From Solirubrobacteraceae bacterium (GTDB taxonomy: Bacteria; Actinomycetota; Thermoleophilia; Solirubrobacterales; Solirubrobacteraceae), in contig JAICUS010000070.1 in the NCBI GenBank assembly GCA_025935735.1, forward strand, positions 1 through 15,408: a stretch of DNA of 15,408 bases. The letters run 5' to 3'. Of this stretch, positions 6,644-14,002 are shown in pieces. The notes under the pieces were generated by a model. The model was not told where the DNA came from, made no database searches, and saw only the letters and a program-made list of their open reading frames with translations. A program made the translations under genes and the position numbers. Position 1 is the stretch's first letter; every line of letters begins with the position of its first letter.

Positions 6644-8095
6644 ATGGCGACTGAGATCTTTGCGCCGCTGGACCGCGGGCGGCCGCTGCGCGGGCAGATC
6701 GAGGCGGCGGTGCGGGAGGCGATCGGCGCCGGCGGGTTGCGGGAGGGCGGCCGGCTGCCCGCCTCGCGCGTGCTGGCCGAGCAGCTGCACGTGTCCCGCG
6801 GGGTGGTGAGCGAGGCGTACGCGCAGCTGGCCGCGGAGGGCTGGATCGAGGTCCGGCGGGGCAGCGCGCCGGTGGTGCGGGCGCACGCGGCCCGGAAGCC
6901 GGGCGGCCCGGCGGCGCCGCCCGCCGAGGGTGCGCCGCGACTCGACCTGCGGGCCACCGCTCCCGACCTCGCCGCGTTCCCCCGCCGGGCGTGGGGCGCG
7001 GCGCTGCGGCGCGTGCTGGCCACGATGCCCGACGTCGCCCTCGACTACGGCGACGCGCGCGGCGACCCCGGCCTGCGCGAGGAGCTGGCTGCGCACCTGG
7101 TGCGGGTGCGGGGCGCCGCGGCCGCGCCGGATGCGCTCGTGGTGACCGCCGGCTACACGCAGGCCCTGTGGCTCGTCTGCCGCGTGCTGGCCCGCCGCGG
7201 CGTGCGGCGGATCGCCGTCGAGGACCCCTCGCTGGACGACAACTGGGCGACGGTGCGCTCGGCGGGCCTGGTGCCGGTCCCGCTGGCGGTCGACTCCGAC
7301 GGGGCACGGGTGGACGGGCTGCCGGCGCTCGGCGTCGACGCCGTCCTGGTCACTCCCGCCCACCAGTTCCCGACCGGCGCGGTGCTCGCACCCGCGCGCC
7401 GGCGCGCGCTGCTCGAGTGGGGCGGGCTGGTGATCGAGGACGACTACGACTCCGAGTACCGCTACGACCGCGCGCCGGTGGGCACGCTGCAGCGGCTGGC
7501 GCCCGACCGCGTGGTGCACATCGGCACGGCGTCCAAGACCCTGGCGCCGGCGCTCCGGCTCGGCTGGCTGCTGGCGCCGGGCCGGCTGGCCGGCGCCGTC
7601 GCGCGGGAGCGCTGGCCGGTCGACTCGGGCGGCGAGGCGATCAGCCAGCGCGTCTACGCCCGCCTGCTGGCCGGCGGCGAGCTCGACCGCCACCTGCGCC
7701 GGACTCGCCGCGAGTACCGCCGCCGCCGCGACGTGCTGGTCGAGCGGCTCGCCGCGCGGCTGCCGGAGTGCCGCGTGGAGGGAGTCGCCGCCGGGCTGCA
7801 CCTGCTGCTGCGCCTGCCGGACGGCGCCGACGAGGCCGCCGCGGTCGCCGCCCTCGCCGAGCGGCGGATCCGCATCCGCGGCCTCGCCGGCTACCGGCTC
7901 TCGCGCGGGCCGGCCGCGCCGGCGCTCGTCGTCGGCTACGGCCGGCTGCCCGAGCCGGCGATCCCCGCCGCCGTCGACGCGCTGCGCGACGCCATCGCCG
8001 CGGCTACGCCGCGATCCGCCGCCGCACCGGGCCGAGCAGGCTCGCCGCGATCAGCGCCTCGGTCCAGGCCATCCAGCGCAGCGCGAGGACGGTGA
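6644..8095 (+). CDS. MocR-type transcriptional regulator (GntR winged helix plus class I aminotransferase domain)
   Basis: 483 residues. The N-terminal GntR winged helix covers about 15-75, with the DNA-reading part RVLAEQLHVSRGVVSEAYAQ (42-61) and the wing WIEVRRGS. A Pro/Ala-rich linker (about 84-98) leads to a fold-type I PLP domain: DYGDARGDPGLREELAAHL (134-152), TPAHQFPTG (237-245), EDDYDSEYRYD (265-275) and PLP-lysine motif GTASKTLAPALRLGW with Lys298. Such proteins sense PLP or a PLP-bound amine and control a divergent gene, here the SIS-eamA operon. The fold should finish near DALRDAIAAA (about 453). The last 30 or so residues, rich in Arg/Ser/Pro, are encoded antisense to the 'sensor' gene and look like read-through to the next stop. 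A frameshift or base error near 8000 that removed an earlier stop is possible. The start at ATG 6644 is firm because the ATG at 6640 is followed immediately by a stop. Confidence 0.93.
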   Translation: MATEIFAPLDRGRPLRGQIEAAVREAIGAGGLREGGRLPASRVLAEQLHVSRGVVSEAYAQLAAEGWIEVRRGSAPVVRAHAARKPGGPAAPPAEGAPRLDLRATAPDLAAFPRRAWGAALRRVLATMPDVALDYGDARGDPGLREELAAHLVRVRGAAAAPDALVVTAGYTQALWLVCRVLARRGVRRIAVEDPSLDDNWATVRSAGLVPVPLAVDSDGARVDGLPALGVDAVLVTPAHQFPTGAVLAPARRRALLEWGGLVIEDDYDSEYRYDRAPVGTLQRLAPDRVVHIGTASKTLAPALRLGWLLAPGRLAGAVARERWPVDSGGEAISQRVYARLLAGGELDRHLRRTRREYRRRRDVLVERLAARLPECRVEGVAAGLHLLLRLPDGADEAAAVAALAERRIRIRGLAGYRLSRGPAAPALVVGYGRLPEPAIPAAVDALRDAIAAATPRSAAAPGRAGSPRSAPRSRPSSAARGR

Positions 8096-8609
8096 TCCCC
8101 GCCAGCGGGATCGCCAGGAACGCGGAGGCGACGGCCAGCGGCAGGCTGCCGGCGTGCCAGAGCCCGAAGTCGGGGCCGCCGTCGGGGATGGCCCAGTACC
8201 AGATCGGCAGCGTGGCCAGCCCGATCACGCTCGCGACCAGCGTCAGCGCGATCGTCCCGAACGTGAAGCCGACGATGGAATGGACGCTCAGCCAGCCGAA
8301 GTCGCGCCAGGTCTGGCGGTCGGCGAACGTCGCCCGCAGCCGGCCGAGCAGCGTGTCGGCGCGGTGGTCCTGATAGCGGCCGCGCACGCGCCGGCCGAGC
8401 AGGAACGATGCATTGCGGCGGTCGAGCTCGGCCGTCCAGCGGAAGACGACGGCGCTGGCGAGCATCACGGGCAGGCCGACGATGAACACGGCAAGCGAGA
8501 GCGACAGCGTGACGGCGGCGACCCAGACGGCGAAGGCGACGATGCTGGTCAGCAGCCCGGCGGTCAGGTAGGCCGTCTCGCGGGCGGAGCGGGCGAGGAG
8601 CGAGGTCAT
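8004..8609 (-). CDS. Stand-alone membrane 'sensor' domain protein
   Basis: A 201-residue membrane protein with two hydrophobic blocks: about 14-57 (LTAGLLTSIVAFAVWVAAVT and following) and about 108-175. A polar loop lies between them (RWTAELDRRNASFLLGRRV, then a charged stretch). The pattern resembles the putative sensor domain usually found at the N-terminus of actinobacterial histidine kinases. No kinase, HAMP or output domain follows; the protein stops at GPVRRRIAA. The ATG at 8609 matches the usual start (MTSLLARSARETAYL); an upstream ATG at 8645 would add 12 residues without membrane character. Its last 92 nt overlap the 3' end of the mocR gene on the other strand. It diverges from the LacI gene across 83 bp. 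Its function is unknown, and signal sensing is only inferred from the domain name. Confidence 0.75.
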   Translation of the reverse strand: MTSLLARSARETAYLTAGLLTSIVAFAVWVAAVTLSLSLAVFIVGLPVMLASAVVFRWTAELDRRNASFLLGRRVRGRYQDHRADTLLGRLRATFADRQTWRDFGWLSVHSIVGFTFGTIALTLVASVIGLATLPIWYWAIPDGGPDFGLWHAGSLPLAVASAFLAIPLAGITVLALRWMAWTEALIAASLLGPVRRRIAA

Positions 8610-8679
8610 GGCGCCAGCATCGCTCCGCGGCGGGTCTCTCACCATGCGGCCGGCGTCAGACCGGCACTGGGGCTACCCC

Positions 8680-8692
8680 TAGCATCCTCGCG
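8680..8692 (+). promoter_or_regulatory. Leaderless-type -10 box of the lacI-family gene
   Basis: TAGCAT (8680-8685) is followed by exactly 7 nt and then the ATG at 8693, so the transcript would start at or next to the start codon. A GTCAGA (8655-8660) is a poor -35 candidate with a 19-nt spacer. Another short inverted pair, GGGG-CTA-CCCC (8669-8679), touches the -10 box and could be a binding site, though it is GC-rich. Confidence 0.45.
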
Positions 8693-9745
8693 ATGCCCCG
8701 CTCGCGCCCGACGCTCGCGACGGTCGCCGAGGCCCTCGGCGTGTCGGTGATGACGGTCTCCAACGCCTACAACCGGCCGGAGAAGCTGTCGGTGGAGCTG
8801 CGCGAGCGCGTGCTGGCCACGGCGGCGGAGCTCGGGTACGCCGGGCCGCACGCGATGGCGCGGTCGCTGCGGCGCGGGCGGGCGGGGGCGCTCGGCGTGG
8901 TGCTCGGCGAGACGCTGCCCTACGCGTTCGAGGACCCGGCGGCGCTGGAGTTCCTGCGCGGGCTGGCCCGGGCGGGCGCCGAGCGCGGGGTCGCCCTGCA
9001 CCTCGTGCCGGCGAGCGGCAACGAGGGCGACCCGGCGCTCGTGCTGGACGCCGCGGTCGACGCGTTCGTCGTGTTCGCGCTGCCGGACGGGCACCCGCTG
9101 GCCGGCGCGCTCATCCGCCGCGGGCTGCCGACCGTGGTCGAGGGCGGCCCGGAGCTGCCGGGCTGCCCGCTCGTGGGGATCGACGAGCCGGCCGCCGCCC
9201 GCGCCGCCGCCGGCCACCTGCTCGCGCTCGGGCACCGCCGCCTGGGGGCGATCACGCTGCCGCTCGGCGGCCGCGCGCGGGGAAACCGGCCGATCGAGCC
9301 GGGAGACGCCGCCACCCACCGTGTCACGCGCGGCCGCCTGGAGGGCTTCCGGGCCGCCGCGCCAGAGTTGGCCGCGCGGGAGGCGGCGTTCAACGACCGC
9401 TCGCAGGGCGAGGCGGCGGCCGGCGCGCTGCTCGACGCGCCGGAACGCCCGACGGCGCTGCTGTGCATGAGCGACGAGCTGGCCATCGGCGCCCTCCGAG
9501 CCGCGGCCACCCGCGGCCTCGCCGTGCCCGGCGACCTGTCGGTCACCGGCTGGGACGACACGCCCGAGGCGGCCCGCGCCGACCCGCCGCTGACCACGAT
9601 CCGCCAATCCCTCCACGACCACGGCCGCGTCTGCGCCGAGCTCGCCGCCCGCGCGCTGGCGGCGGGGGACGTCGCGGTGGAGGGCGTGTGGCCGCAGCCG
9701 TGGGAGCTTGTGGTCCGCGGCTCGACGGCGCCGCCACCTGGTTAG
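8693..9745 (+). CDS. LacI-family transcriptional repressor
   Basis: 350 residues, normal length. The N-terminal helix-turn-helix LATVAEALGVSVMTVSNAYN (8-27) is followed by the RPEKLSVELRERVLATAAELGY segment and the hinge helix PHAMARSLRRGR (52-63) that inserts at the central CG of LacI operators. Then comes a periplasmic-binding-protein-like effector domain: GALGVVLGE (65-73), VGIDEPAAARAAAGHLLALG (161-180), GHRRLGAITLPL, TALLCMSDELAIGAL (254-268), GDLSVTGWDDTPEAARADPP (280-299) and LTTIRQ. An unusual long insert rich in Gly/Arg/Pro (about 192-212) sits before the RGRLEGF helix. The ligand is unknown, commonly a sugar or nucleoside. The MFS gene starts 21 nt downstream behind its own promoter, which contains a LacI-type palindrome, so this protein most likely controls the transporter. 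Confidence 0.94.
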   Translation: MPRSRPTLATVAEALGVSVMTVSNAYNRPEKLSVELRERVLATAAELGYAGPHAMARSLRRGRAGALGVVLGETLPYAFEDPAALEFLRGLARAGAERGVALHLVPASGNEGDPALVLDAAVDAFVVFALPDGHPLAGALIRRGLPTVVEGGPELPGCPLVGIDEPAAARAAAGHLLALGHRRLGAITLPLGGRARGNRPIEPGDAATHRVTRGRLEGFRAAAPELAAREAAFNDRSQGEAAAGALLDAPERPTALLCMSDELAIGALRAAATRGLAVPGDLSVTGWDDTPEAARADPPLTTIRQSLHDHGRVCAELAARALAAGDVAVEGVWPQPWELVVRGSTAPPPG

Positions 9746-9759
9746 TTTATCGATACACT
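9744..9759. promoter_or_regulatory. LacI-type operator overlapping the MFS -10 box
   Basis: AGTTTATCGATACACT is a 16-bp palindrome with a central CG and 7 of 8 symmetric base pairs matching (only T9747/C9756 fail). A central CG in an AT-rich palindrome is the signature of LacI-family operators, and this is one of the most AT-rich patches in the window. It begins inside the lacI stop codon and fully covers the predicted MFS -10 box. Confidence 0.65.
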
Positions 9760-9766
9760 GCGACGG
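9754..9766 (+). promoter_or_regulatory. Leaderless-type -10 box of the MFS gene
   Basis: TACACT (9754-9759) lies exactly 7 nt before the GTG at 9767, the same spacing as for the lacI-family and SIS genes. A -35 would lie at the 3' end of the lacI gene, where I see no clear match. Its right half is part of the predicted operator, so repressor binding would block RNA polymerase. Confidence 0.55.
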
Positions 9767-10954
9767 GTGGAGCCGTTCCGGCGCGATCGCCTGACCTGGC
9801 TGGCGTACACGATGCTGGCCTGGTTCGCGTATCTGCAGGCGGCGCCCGGGCTGATCGTTCCGCACCTGCGTGACGAGCTGCACCTCAGCTACTCGGCCGG
9901 TGGGCTGCACGTGGCCGCGTGGGCCGGCGGGAGCGTCGTGGCGGGGCTGACGGCGACGGCGATCGAGCGCGTGCTGGGGCGCAAGGCGGTGTTCTGGCTC
10001 GCGCCGGTGGGCATGGGCGCTGGGCTCGTGGTGCTGACGCTCGGGCGGGTGGCGACGGTCACCGTCGGCGCGCTGCTGTTCATGGGCGTCTGCGGCGGGT
10101 TGCTGCTGATCACGATCCAGGCCGCGCTGGCCGACCGGCACGGGGAGCAGCGGACGGTCGCGCTGACCGAGGCCAACGTGGCGGCCAGCGTCGCGTATGT
10201 CGTGCTCATCGGCGCGCTCTCGCTCGCCGCGGCGACCGGCGCCGGCTGGCGGGCCGCGCTGCTGGCGGCGCTCGCCATCCCGCCACTCGCCTGGCTGCTC
10301 AACCGCCGCGAGGAAATCACCGCGCCCCCGCCTCCGCCGGAACAAAGCGGCCCGCAGCGCCTGCCGGCCGCGTTCTGGATCGCCGCCGCCACGATGTTCT
10401 GCACGACCTCCGCGGAGTGGTGCGTGACCGCCTGGGGCGCGAGCTTCGTCAAGGCCGCGGCGCACGTGTCGACGGACGCCGGGGTCTCGCTGATGATCGG
10501 CTACTTCGGCGGCGTGGTGGTCGGGCGGACGCTCGGCAGCCGGCTCGCCCGGCGCTTCCCGACCCAGCGCCTGCTCGCCGCCGCCCTGGTCGTGACCGCC
10601 GGCGGCTTCGCGGTGCTCTGGCCCGCCGCCACCCCCGGCCAGGCGCTCGCCGGGCTGGCGCTCACCGGGCTGGGGCTGGGCAACCTGTTCCCGCTCGCCC
10701 TGTCGTTCACCGTCGGGCTCGCCCCCGACCGGGCGCAGCTGGCCAGCGGCCGCGCGGTGCTCGTCACCTCGGCCGCGGTGCTGGTCGCGCCGCTCGTGGT
10801 CGGAGCGCTGGCGGACGCGACCTCGCTGACGGCCGCGCTCGGCGCGGTCCCGGTGACGCTGGCGCTCGCCGCGGCCGGGCTGGCGACCGCCATCCGGGTC
10901 CACTCGCGGACGCCGCTCGTCCTGGCTCAGCGCAGGCCGGCGAGCTCCTCGTAG
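9767..10954 (+). CDS. Major facilitator superfamily (MFS) transporter
   Basis: 395 residues with about 12 hydrophobic segments and the MFS two-bundle layout. The first bundle starts TWLAYTMLAWFAYLQAAPGL and holds an ATAIERVLGRKAVFW loop (the motif A position between helices 2 and 3). The central cytoplasmic loop is Pro-rich (NRREEITAPPPPPEQSG). The second bundle includes GYFGGVVVGRTLGSRLARRF, again with a motif A-like loop, and LTGLGLGNLFPLALSF. The start is GTG 9767, supported by the -10 box 7 nt upstream; translation from a leaderless transcript explains the absence of a Shine-Dalgarno sequence. The substrate is unknown; control by the adjacent LacI-type protein hints at a sugar-like compound. 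The last 28 nt overlap the convergent M20 gene. The C-terminal tail after helix 12 is short and Arg/Ser-rich. Confidence 0.92.
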   Translation: MEPFRRDRLTWLAYTMLAWFAYLQAAPGLIVPHLRDELHLSYSAGGLHVAAWAGGSVVAGLTATAIERVLGRKAVFWLAPVGMGAGLVVLTLGRVATVTVGALLFMGVCGGLLLITIQAALADRHGEQRTVALTEANVAASVAYVVLIGALSLAAATGAGWRAALLAALAIPPLAWLLNRREEITAPPPPPEQSGPQRLPAAFWIAAATMFCTTSAEWCVTAWGASFVKAAAHVSTDAGVSLMIGYFGGVVVGRTLGSRLARRFPTQRLLAAALVVTAGGFAVLWPAATPGQALAGLALTGLGLGNLFPLALSFTVGLAPDRAQLASGRAVLVTSAAVLVAPLVVGALADATSLTAALGAVPVTLALAAAGLATAIRVHSRTPLVLAQRRPASSS

Positions 10955-12237
10955 AGCGCGCGGGACGTCCGGGCGCCCTGCTCGAGCCCCGCTACGCGGT
11001 ACCACTCGTTGGGCGCGTGGACGTTGTCGCCGGGGACGGAGAAGCCGGCCACGATGCAGGGGATGCCGCGCTCGGCGAACGCGGAGAGCACCGGGATCGA
11101 GCCGCCGGACCGGACGAGCGCCGGCTCGCGCCCCACGGCCCGGGCCAGCGCGCGCCGGGCGGCCAGCAGCGCGGGCGCCTCGGGGTCGAACCGCGTCGGC
11201 TCGGCCAGCGAGGCCGAATACGACAACTCCGCGCCCGCGGGCAGCGCGTCGCGCAGCAGCCGCTCGAGGTTCGCCGAGATCTCCGCCGCACTCTGGCCGG
11301 CCGCCAGCCGCACGGACAGCGTGGCCGACGCGCGCTCGACCACGATCGTGCGCTCCTCGCCGCCGCTCACCCGGTGTACGTCCAGCGAGGGCGACGCGGT
11401 GGTGCGCACGTAGAACTCGTCCCCGGCCGCGGGATCGGAGGCGCGCAGCCCGCCGGTCTCCAGCGCCTCGGCGCCCGCCGGGAGCGTCGCCCAGCTCGCC
11501 AGCTCGTCGGCCGAAGGCTCCTCCAGCCCGGCGCGCAGCGGCTCCGGCAGGCGGCCGTCCGGCCCCGGCAGCACCGCGCCCAGCGCCGCGTGCAGCGCGT
11601 GGAACGCGTTCAGCGCCGCTCCGCCGTAGACGCCGGAGTGGCCGGGCCGCTCGCCGGTGCGCACCTCGAGGTCCGCGAACACCATCCCGCGCGTGCCCAG
11701 CGTGAGCGCCGGCGTGTCGGCATCGACCATGTCGACGTCGAAGACGATCGCGCAGTCGGCGCCGCGCTCGTCGGCCGCGACCCAGTCGGACACCGCGTCG
11801 TCCCCGGTCTCCTCGGCCCCCTCGATCAGCACCCGCACGTGCACGGGCAGCTCGCCGGCGCGGGCGAGCGCACACGCCTCGTGCAGCAGCGGCAGGAAGT
11901 TGCCCTTGTCGTCGGCCGCGCCGCGGGCGTAGATGCGCCCGTCGCGCAGCGCGGGGTCGAACGGCGGGGACTCCCACTCGTCCAGCGCCCCCGGATCCTA
12001 CACGTCGTAGTGGCCGTAGATCATCACCACGGGCGCGTCCTCGCGCGCCGCGCGCAGCTCACCCACCACCAGCGGCGCGCCGCCGGGCGTGTCCACCAGC
12101 TCGCCGGTCCCGCCCGCGTCGTGCACCCGCCGCAGCGCCCAGGCCGCGGCCTCGCGCAGGGCGGCCTCGTCGCGCGCTCCCGCCGAGATCGACGGGATGC
12201 GCAGCCACTCCAGCAGCTCGTCGAGCAGCTCAGCCAC
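10927..12237 (-). pseudogene. M20-family metallopeptidase gene interrupted by one in-frame TAG
   Basis: The full frame has 436 residues plus stop, normal for M20 dipeptidase-like enzymes (CNDP/PepV/ArgE relatives, di-zinc). It starts at GTG 12237, overlapping the accA stop by 8 nt. Codon 80 is TAG (11998-12000), directly after MIYGHYDV, where relatives normally have Gln (HYDVQ). A single C-to-T change on the coding strand (CAG to TAG) explains it. Everything downstream is in the same frame and intact: GAADDKGN with metal-bridging Asp109, IEGAEETGD with Glu142/143, GHSGVYGG with His200 and NVHAPNEW with His407. The upstream piece carries the first zinc ligand His76 and Asp78, so neither half alone could be active. 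Possible explanations are a recent nonsense mutation, a base error or rare suppression. TAG ends at least three other genes here, so recoding is unlikely. Confidence 0.88.
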
Positions 12238-14002
12238 TGGTGATGACCGCCAGCGTGTCGCCGGCGGTGACCGCCGTGCCCTCCTTGATCGGCAGCTCGG
12301 CCACCTTCCCCGCCTTGTGCGCCGTGATCTCGTTCTCCATCTTCATCGCCTCGATGATGCAGATCAGCGCGCCCTCCTCGACGTCCGCGCCCTGCTCGAC
12401 CAGCACCTTGAAGACGTTGCCCTGCAGCGGCGAGCTGAGCGTGTCCCCGCCGGGTGGGTGGGATCCGATTCCGCCCGACTTCGAGCGCTCGCGGCGGGGA
12501 GCGGGGCGGGCGGCGCCATTGGCCGGCGCCGCGGCCTGCGCCATCGCCTCGCCGTGCACCGTGACCTCGAAGCGCTTGCCGGACACCTCGACGACGTAGT
12601 CGCGCGCGACCAGCTCCGGCTCCTCGTCGGGCTTCGGGAGCTTCGGGAACGCGAGCTGCTTGAGCCACGCGCGGTCCTCGATGAGGTCGCGGCACGTCTC
12701 GCCGCGCGCCCACTGCTCGGAGGCCATGATCGCCTTGTGGAACGGGATCAGGGTCTTGACGCCCTCGATCTCGAACTCGCGCAGCGCCCGGGCCATCCGC
12801 CGGGTCGCCTTCTCGCGGTCGGCGTCCCAGACGATCAGCTTGGCCACCATCGGGTCATACAGCGGCGTGATCTCCGACCCGCTCAAAACGCCTGAGTCGA
12901 CCCGCACGCCGGGGCCCGACGGCTCGCGGTAGTGGGTCACCGTGCCCGGCGCCGGGGCGAAGTTCTTGGCCGCGTCCTCGGCGTTGATCCGGCACTCGAT
13001 CGCGTGGCCGTGCCAGCGGATGTCGTCCTGGCCGAAGCTCAAAGGCTCGCCGGCGGCGATCAGCACCTGCTCGCGCACGATGTCGACCCCGGTGACCGCC
13101 TCGGTCACGCAGTGCTCGACCTGCACGCGGGTGTTCATCTCCAGGAAGAAGTACTCGCCGTCCTCGGACAGCAGGCCCTCGATCGTCCCCGCCCCCCGGT
13201 AGTCGACCGCGCGCGCCGCCTCGACGGCGATCTTGCCGATCCGCGCGCGCAGCTCGTCGTCCACCAGCGGTGCCGGCGACTCCTCGATGAGCTTCTGGTG
13301 CCGGCGCTGGATGGAGCAGTCGCGCTCGCCCAAGTGGACGACGCTGCCGTGCGCGTCGGCCAGGATCTGGACCTCGACGTGGCGCGGGTCGGGCAGGTAG
13401 CGCTCGAGATAGACCGTGGCGTCGGAGAAGAACTTCTCGCCCTCGCGCGCGGCGCCCTCGAAGGCGTCGGCGAGCTTGTCGGCCTCCAGCGCGACCCGGA
13501 AGCCCTTGCCGCCGCCGCCGCCCGCGGCCTTGACCGCGACCGGGTAGCCGATCTCCTCGGCGATCTCGGCGGCGCGCTCGACCGTCTCCACGGGGTCGGT
13601 GGTGCCGGGGACGATCGGCACGCCGGCGCCCTGCATCAGCTCGCGCGCCCGCGTCTTGGAGCCCATCGCCTCGATCGCGCCGGCCGGCGGGCCGATGAAC
13701 GCGATCCCGGCCTGCTCCAGCCGGCGGGCGAACGCCGCGTTCTCGGCCAGGAAGCCGTAGCCGGGGTGGACGGCCTCGGCGCCCGAGCGCTCGATCGCCT
13801 CCAGCAGCTTGTCGACGTTCAGATACGACTCCGCCGCCGGGCCGGGGCCGAGCAGGAACGCCTCGTCGGCGCGCTTGACGTGCTGGGCGTCGCGGTCGGC
13901 CTCCGAGTAGACGGCGACAGAGGCGATCCCGAGCTCGTCCAGGGCCCGGATGACCCGGACGGCGATCTCCCCGCGGTTGGCGACCAGCACCTTTGCGAAC
14001 AT
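12230..14002 (-). CDS. accA: Acyl-CoA carboxylase alpha subunit (biotin carboxylase plus biotin carrier domain)
   Basis: 590 residues. Biotin carboxylase N-domain (FAKVLVANRGEIAVRVIRAL), ATP-grasp domain with glycine loop AAGGGGGKGFRV (159-170), HLGERDCSIQRRHQKLIEE (223-241) and FLEMNTRVQVEHCVTEAV (286-303), then the carboxylase C-domain to about 445. A variable linker (about 455-520) leads to a C-terminal biotinyl domain with IIEAMKMENEIT, in which Lys554 is the biotinylation site. This fused BC-BCCP form is the alpha subunit of actinobacterial acetyl/propionyl-CoA carboxylases (AccA/PccA). It pairs with a carboxyltransferase beta subunit and an epsilon subunit, both encoded about 0.8 kb upstream on the same strand. 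The biotinyl domain begins SPLQGNVFKVL instead of the usual PMPG-type turn, a modest variation. ATG 14002 is preceded by a TAGCAT box with 11 nt between, so the leader would be very short. The stop overlaps the M20 start. Substrate choice cannot be read here. Confidence 0.96.
   Translation of the reverse strand: MFAKVLVANRGEIAVRVIRALDELGIASVAVYSEADRDAQHVKRADEAFLLGPGPAAESYLNVDKLLEAIERSGAEAVHPGYGFLAENAAFARRLEQAGIAFIGPPAGAIEAMGSKTRARELMQGAGVPIVPGTTDPVETVERAAEIAEEIGYPVAVKAAGGGGGKGFRVALEADKLADAFEGAAREGEKFFSDATVYLERYLPDPRHVEVQILADAHGSVVHLGERDCSIQRRHQKLIEESPAPLVDDELRARIGKIAVEAARAVDYRGAGTIEGLLSEDGEYFFLEMNTRVQVEHCVTEAVTGVDIVREQVLIAAGEPLSFGQDDIRWHGHAIECRINAEDAAKNFAPAPGTVTHYREPSGPGVRVDSGVLSGSEITPLYDPMVAKLIVWDADREKATRRMARALREFEIEGVKTLIPFHKAIMASEQWARGETCRDLIEDRAWLKQLAFPKLPKPDEEPELVARDYVVEVSGKRFEVTVHGEAMAQAAAPANGAARPAPRRERSKSGGIGSHPPGGDTLSSPLQGNVFKVLVEQGADVEEGALICIIEAMKMENEITAHKAGKVAELPIKEGTAVTAGDTLAVITSG

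Noticed and set aside
4692..7307. An 871-codon open frame on the minus strand spanning the SIS/EamA/MocR region
   Set aside because: Only its 3' third is the real EamA protein; the rest is Arg/Pro/Ala-rich antisense or wrong-frame sequence over well-supported genes, a usual artefact of very high GC.
8639..11977. An 1112-codon minus-strand open frame
   Set aside because: Low-complexity Arg/Gly/Ala composition with no motifs; it lies antisense to the LacI and MFS genes and out of frame with the M20 gene, all of which have clear family motifs.
11998..12000. Pyrrolysine or systematic TAG recoding in the M20 gene
   Set aside because: TAG serves as the stop of the lacI-family, MFS, sensor and phosphatase genes in this window, and relatives have ordinary Gln at this site; nonsense mutation or sequence error is simpler.
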